A stretch of DNA of 64,000 bases. Source: Marinigracilibium pacificum. Its GTDB lineage: Bacteria; Bacteroidota; Bacteroidia; Cytophagales; Cyclobacteriaceae. Location: assembly GCF_012926615.1 (NCBI RefSeq), contig NZ_JABBNU010000001.1, forward strand, positions 186,001 through 250,000, given 5' to 3'. The notes below the pieces were generated by a model, which did not search any database, was not told where the DNA came from, and saw only the letters and a list, made by a program, of their open reading frames with translations. Every line of letters starts with the position of its first letter. Positions within the stretch are counted from its first letter, which is position 1. Positions 61,815 through 64,000 of this stretch are shown in pieces. Position numbers and translations under genes: made by a program.

Positions 61815-62492
61815 TTATTTAGTCATAGCTAAAGAAATAACTCCTAAGCTTATACTGGATTTCAGGTTATCCGGGATAGTATCATAAATTGCTTCTAATG
61901 TAGATCCGGTTGTAATTACGTCGTCTACAAAAATGATCTTCTCAGGAATATCAGCATCAGAATTCAAAATATAAGTTTCAGAAGTATTAACCCATCTTTC
62001 CCACCGTGATTTATTTGTTTGAGAATCCATATTATAAATTCTTTTAAATAAATCAGTTCTTAAATTACACCCGAGGATTTCTGAAAGCCCTTTTGAAAAT
62101 TCTTCACTTTGATTAAAACCCCTTATTTCTTTCTTTTTCTTATGTAGTGGAACCGGAACCAGCACATAATCTGATAAATCCTCTTTGATAAATTGAGCAT
62201 ACCGCTTACCTAGGTCATACGCGAATTGCCTGTTACCTTTATATTTAATATCATCTAATATCGTACTGACTATATTTCCTTTTCTATAATACAGATAGGA
62301 GAAGGCAAAATCAATCGGAAAACGAATAGAAAGCCTATATCTTAACTCATTATCAATACATTCATGAAAATCTGTAACCGGAAGATCAGAAATACAGTTA
62401 ATACATAGACTTTCAGTTTCATGTTTATACAAAAGTTTTCCACAGGATAAACAGTACTCAGGAAAAAATAAAGAGAGGAAATCTGAGAGCAT
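61815..62492 (-). CDS. comF: ComF-family phosphoribosyltransferase-like protein
   Basis: 225 residues. N-terminal zinc finger C-L-S-C...C-I-N-C, then a phosphoribosyltransferase fold with the PRPP loop F-V-D-D-V-I-T-T-G-S-T. K-K-K-E-I-R-G-F-N-Q-S is the family marker. ComF helps natural transformation; in many non-competent bacteria the role is unknown. Divergent from the AhpD-like gene; convergent with gldJ. Confidence 0.93.
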   Translation of the reverse strand: MLSDFLSLFFPEYCLSCGKLLYKHETESLCINCISDLPVTDFHECIDNELRYRLSIRFPIDFAFSYLYYRKGNIVSTILDDIKYKGNRQFAYDLGKRYAQFIKEDLSDYVLVPVPLHKKKKEIRGFNQSEEFSKGLSEILGCNLRTDLFKRIYNMDSQTNKSRWERWVNTSETYILNSDADIPEKIIFVDDVITTGSTLEAIYDTIPDNLKSSISLGVISLAMTK

Positions 62493-62534
62493 AGAAATTG
62501 TTTTGGTTATATTTTCATTTTGATTTGCAAAAAT

Positions 62535-62542
62535 TAGCTTTG
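62535..62542 (+). promoter_or_regulatory. -7 box of the AhpD-like gene
   Basis: TAGCTTTG matches TAnnTTTG and lies 21 bp before the ATG. No -33 element at a good distance. Confidence 0.5.
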
Positions 62543-62563
62543 CACTCTTACAATTAAAATTAT

Positions 62564-62920
62564 ATGAGTATATCAGTTCAGGAATTTAATGAATATCGCT
62601 CTAAAATGAACGAAGAAATTTTAGAGTCTAATAATAAGATCATAAAAAGGATCTTTAATCTTGATACTAATGCTTTTCAAGAAGGTGCTCTTGATCAAAC
62701 CACAAAAGAAATTGTAGGATTAGCCTGCAGTATGGTTTTAAGGTGTGATGATTGTGTTAGATACCACTTAACAAAATGCCATGAACTAAATCTAACGGAT
62801 GATCAGGTATTTGAAGTGTTTTCTATTGCCAACCTGATTGGAGGCACAATAGTTATTCCGCATTTGAGAAGAGCTGTTGAATTTTGGAACGAACTAAAAA
62901 AAGAGAAAAATGATCTATAA
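62564..62920 (+). CDS. Carboxymuconolactone decarboxylase / AhpD-like protein
   Basis: 118 residues, all helical. The redox motif is C-D-D-C-V-R-Y-H, i.e. the C-x-x-C-x-x-x-H of AhpD, following a conserved Leu-rich helix. The two cysteines suggest peroxidase or disulfide reductase activity, not decarboxylation. Overlaps the next gene by 11 bp. Confidence 0.9.
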   Translation: MSISVQEFNEYRSKMNEEILESNNKIIKRIFNLDTNAFQEGALDQTTKEIVGLACSMVLRCDDCVRYHLTKCHELNLTDDQVFEVFSIANLIGGTIVIPHLRRAVEFWNELKKEKNDL

Positions 62921-63296
62921 AAAGGACCTGGATCTTGAAAGATCATGGCAGTCTCTTTTAAAAGAAATTGAAAAGTCAGTGGGGAAAAAGCCTGCTGACT
63001 TAAATAGTGTCTTATTTTTAATTGGTGTGCATGAACTGGGTAAGGGTCCAAAAAGATTCTCAAAAGAACAAAAGCAAGATCTTATGCATATTGCTATTTG
63101 TAAAGTGCTAAGTTTATCAGGATATTATGAACTAGAAGGTATTGATGAAGATGGGTGGCCACATTGGAAAATAATTAAAAAGCTTCCTCATTTTGATTTG
63201 TTGGAACAGGAAAAGCTATTAAAAATTAATATTATAGATTATTTTAATAGTGAGTTGGGATTTAATATTAATAGTGATCTAAACGGAAGTACCTGA
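62910..63296 (+). CDS. Conserved protein of unknown function
   Basis: 128 residues, soluble, with no catalytic motif I can name. The centre has F-L-I-G-V-H-E-L-G-K-G-P and the following S-K-E-Q-K-Q-D-L-M-H-I-A; the segment E-D-G-W-P-H-W-K is aromatic-rich. ATG lies in the last codons of the AhpD-like gene (coupled translation), so it probably acts with it. Not recognised as a known family. Confidence 0.75.
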   Translation: MIYKKDLDLERSWQSLLKEIEKSVGKKPADLNSVLFLIGVHELGKGPKRFSKEQKQDLMHIAICKVLSLSGYYELEGIDEDGWPHWKIIKKLPHFDLLEQEKLLKINIIDYFNSELGFNINSDLNGST

Positions 63297-63348
63297 TCTT
63301 TCGTTATTTATATATTGTCAAGTATTTGTTTTCAATAAATAATAAAGT

Positions 63349-64000
63349 ATAGATAGTCTTATAAAAAATATCGCCAATTATAAGAAGCGATTCTATACAA
63401 GAAAGCTTATTACCAATAGTTTAATTGGTTTAGCATCTTTTCTTGTGATTTATCTAATCGTTTCAAGCCTGGAATATTTCGTATATTTTCCAGGTTCGGT
63501 AAGACTTATTCTTTTTATTATTCTCACTTTCACTTTTCTTGGATTTATTTTTGGTGGGATTATTATCCCTTTAATAAGGCTAATTCAATCAGATAAGCTA
63601 TTAAGTGATGAACAAGCAGCAATATTTATTGGAGAACATTTTCCCGAAATTAGTGACCGCCTTATAAATACATTACAACTTAAATCTTTAACTGCTACCG
63701 ATCACACACTTATACGGGCAGAAATAACAAAAAGAACTGAAGATCTTCAAACTTATAATTTCTCTTCTGCTGTAAATTTTACTAATGCCAGAAAATATTT
63801 AAAATATGTGATACCACCATTAGGTGTAATAATTCTTGTCTTATTAGTTTATCCATCATTTATAACAAATAGCACTGAAAGGTTAATAAACTTTAATAAA
63901 CATTATTCTAAACCAGCTCCATTTGATTTCGAAATACTTACAGACAATCTGATATATAAAAGAGGTGATAAGGTAGAAATCAGTGTTCAGCTATCAGGTA
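63349..64000 (+). CDS. DUF4175-family membrane protein (3' truncated, probable ATA start)
   Basis: Open frame from after the TAA at 63343-63345 to the window end. It matches the DUF4175 N-terminus: N-Y-K-K-R-F-Y-T-R-K-L, two membrane helices (near residues 20-45 and 50-75), D-E-Q-A-A-I-F-I-G-E-H-F-P-E-I-S-D-R-L-I-N-T-L-Q-L, then a third helix near residue 150. The full family is about 1100 residues. No ATG, GTG or TTG lies before the first helix. The best-fitting start is ATA at 63349 (I-D-S-L-I-K-N), after the A-rich stretch AATAATAAAGT. The first canonical start, GTG 63445, would cut into helix one. Confidence 0.75.
   Translation, partial: MDSLIKNIANYKKRFYTRKLITNSLIGLASFLVIYLIVSSLEYFVYFPGSVRLILFIILTFTFLGFIFGGIIIPLIRLIQSDKLLSDEQAAIFIGEHFPEISDRLINTLQLKSLTATDHTLIRAEITKRTEDLQTYNFSSAVNFTNARKYLKYVIPPLGVIILVLLVYPSFITNSTERLINFNKHYSKPAPFDFEILTDNLIYKRGDKVEISVQLSG

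Noticed and set aside
1-64000. tRNA, rRNA, CRISPR array, insertion sequence or prophage
   Set aside because: I looked for T-loop and anticodon-arm patterns, regular repeats and transposase motifs in the intergenic regions and found none. A tRNAscan or IS search would be decisive.

Overview
The window is AT-rich DNA from a member of the Bacteroidota, most likely a marine member of the order Cytophagales (inferred; no rRNA gene is present to settle it). The evidence is a GldJ-type gliding lipoprotein, many families largely confined to Bacteroidota (DUF4856, DUF4175, DUF4412, DUF6263, head-GIN/DUF2807, TlpA with a DUF4369-like N-terminus), a FecA-type TonB receptor, and repeated promoter boxes of the Bacteroidota form TAnnTTTG. 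The abundance of sodium-coupled transport fits a marine life. Almost all of the sequence codes for protein. I found no tRNA, rRNA, CRISPR array, insertion sequence or prophage. Convergent gene pairs are usually separated by a short bidirectional hairpin terminator.

Layout. 1-9.1 kb: the 3' part of a DUF2867-type SDR gene, a TlpA-like thioredoxin, an M14 peptidase, a two-lobed retropepsin-PDZ protein, an SRPBCC protein, PheA and a head-GIN lipoprotein. 9.2-19.4 kb: housekeeping genes glyA, tatC-rpiB, a GT-C-like membrane protein, rbfA-FtsX permease, and SNF2 helicase-radA. 19.4-33.4 kb: a D-cysteine desulfhydrase-like PLP enzyme, RluA-family pseudouridine synthase, hemH, M20 amidohydrolase, cysteine desulfurase, glmM, a small Cys-rich membrane protein, mazG, DUF4412, an RND exporter and dgt. 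33.5-40.5 kb: a stress/redox island with four universal stress proteins, a TetR regulator, a PAS-PAS histidine kinase and a receiver-CRP/FNR fusion regulator. FNR-like palindromes lie in both divergent promoter regions. 40.5-48.2 kb: glyS and an iron-type operon (DUF4856 - imelysin - HTTM/gamma-carboxylase-like - FecA-like receptor). 48.3-52.2 kb: a CPA2 antiporter, and an Lrp regulator divergent from a methionine gamma-lyase-like enzyme. 52.2-58.1 kb: a tight operon (Na+/solute symporter - GNAT - M20 amidohydrolase - alanine racemase - ornithine/alanine racemase-like) with a MarR gene directly upstream. 58.3-64 kb: an orphan receiver, an Ig/cadherin-like exported protein, gldJ, comF, an AhpD-like protein, an unknown protein and the 5' part of a DUF4175 gene.

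The three most interesting regions are these. (i) The MarR-symporter-amidohydrolase-racemase module: three near-identical copies of TTTCTGnnGAAm lie at the MarR and symporter promoters, which suggests a self-contained, ligand-controlled uptake and processing system for N-acyl or D-amino acid compounds. (ii) The universal stress protein island: the sensor kinase has a FixL-like PAS, the response regulator carries its own CRP/FNR domain, and the FNR-like sites lie in front of the stress genes. (iii) The iron-type operon: its HTTM protein keeps the lysine that aligns with the catalytic lysine of vitamin K-dependent carboxylase. All three are read from sequence alone. Functions beyond family membership are inference.
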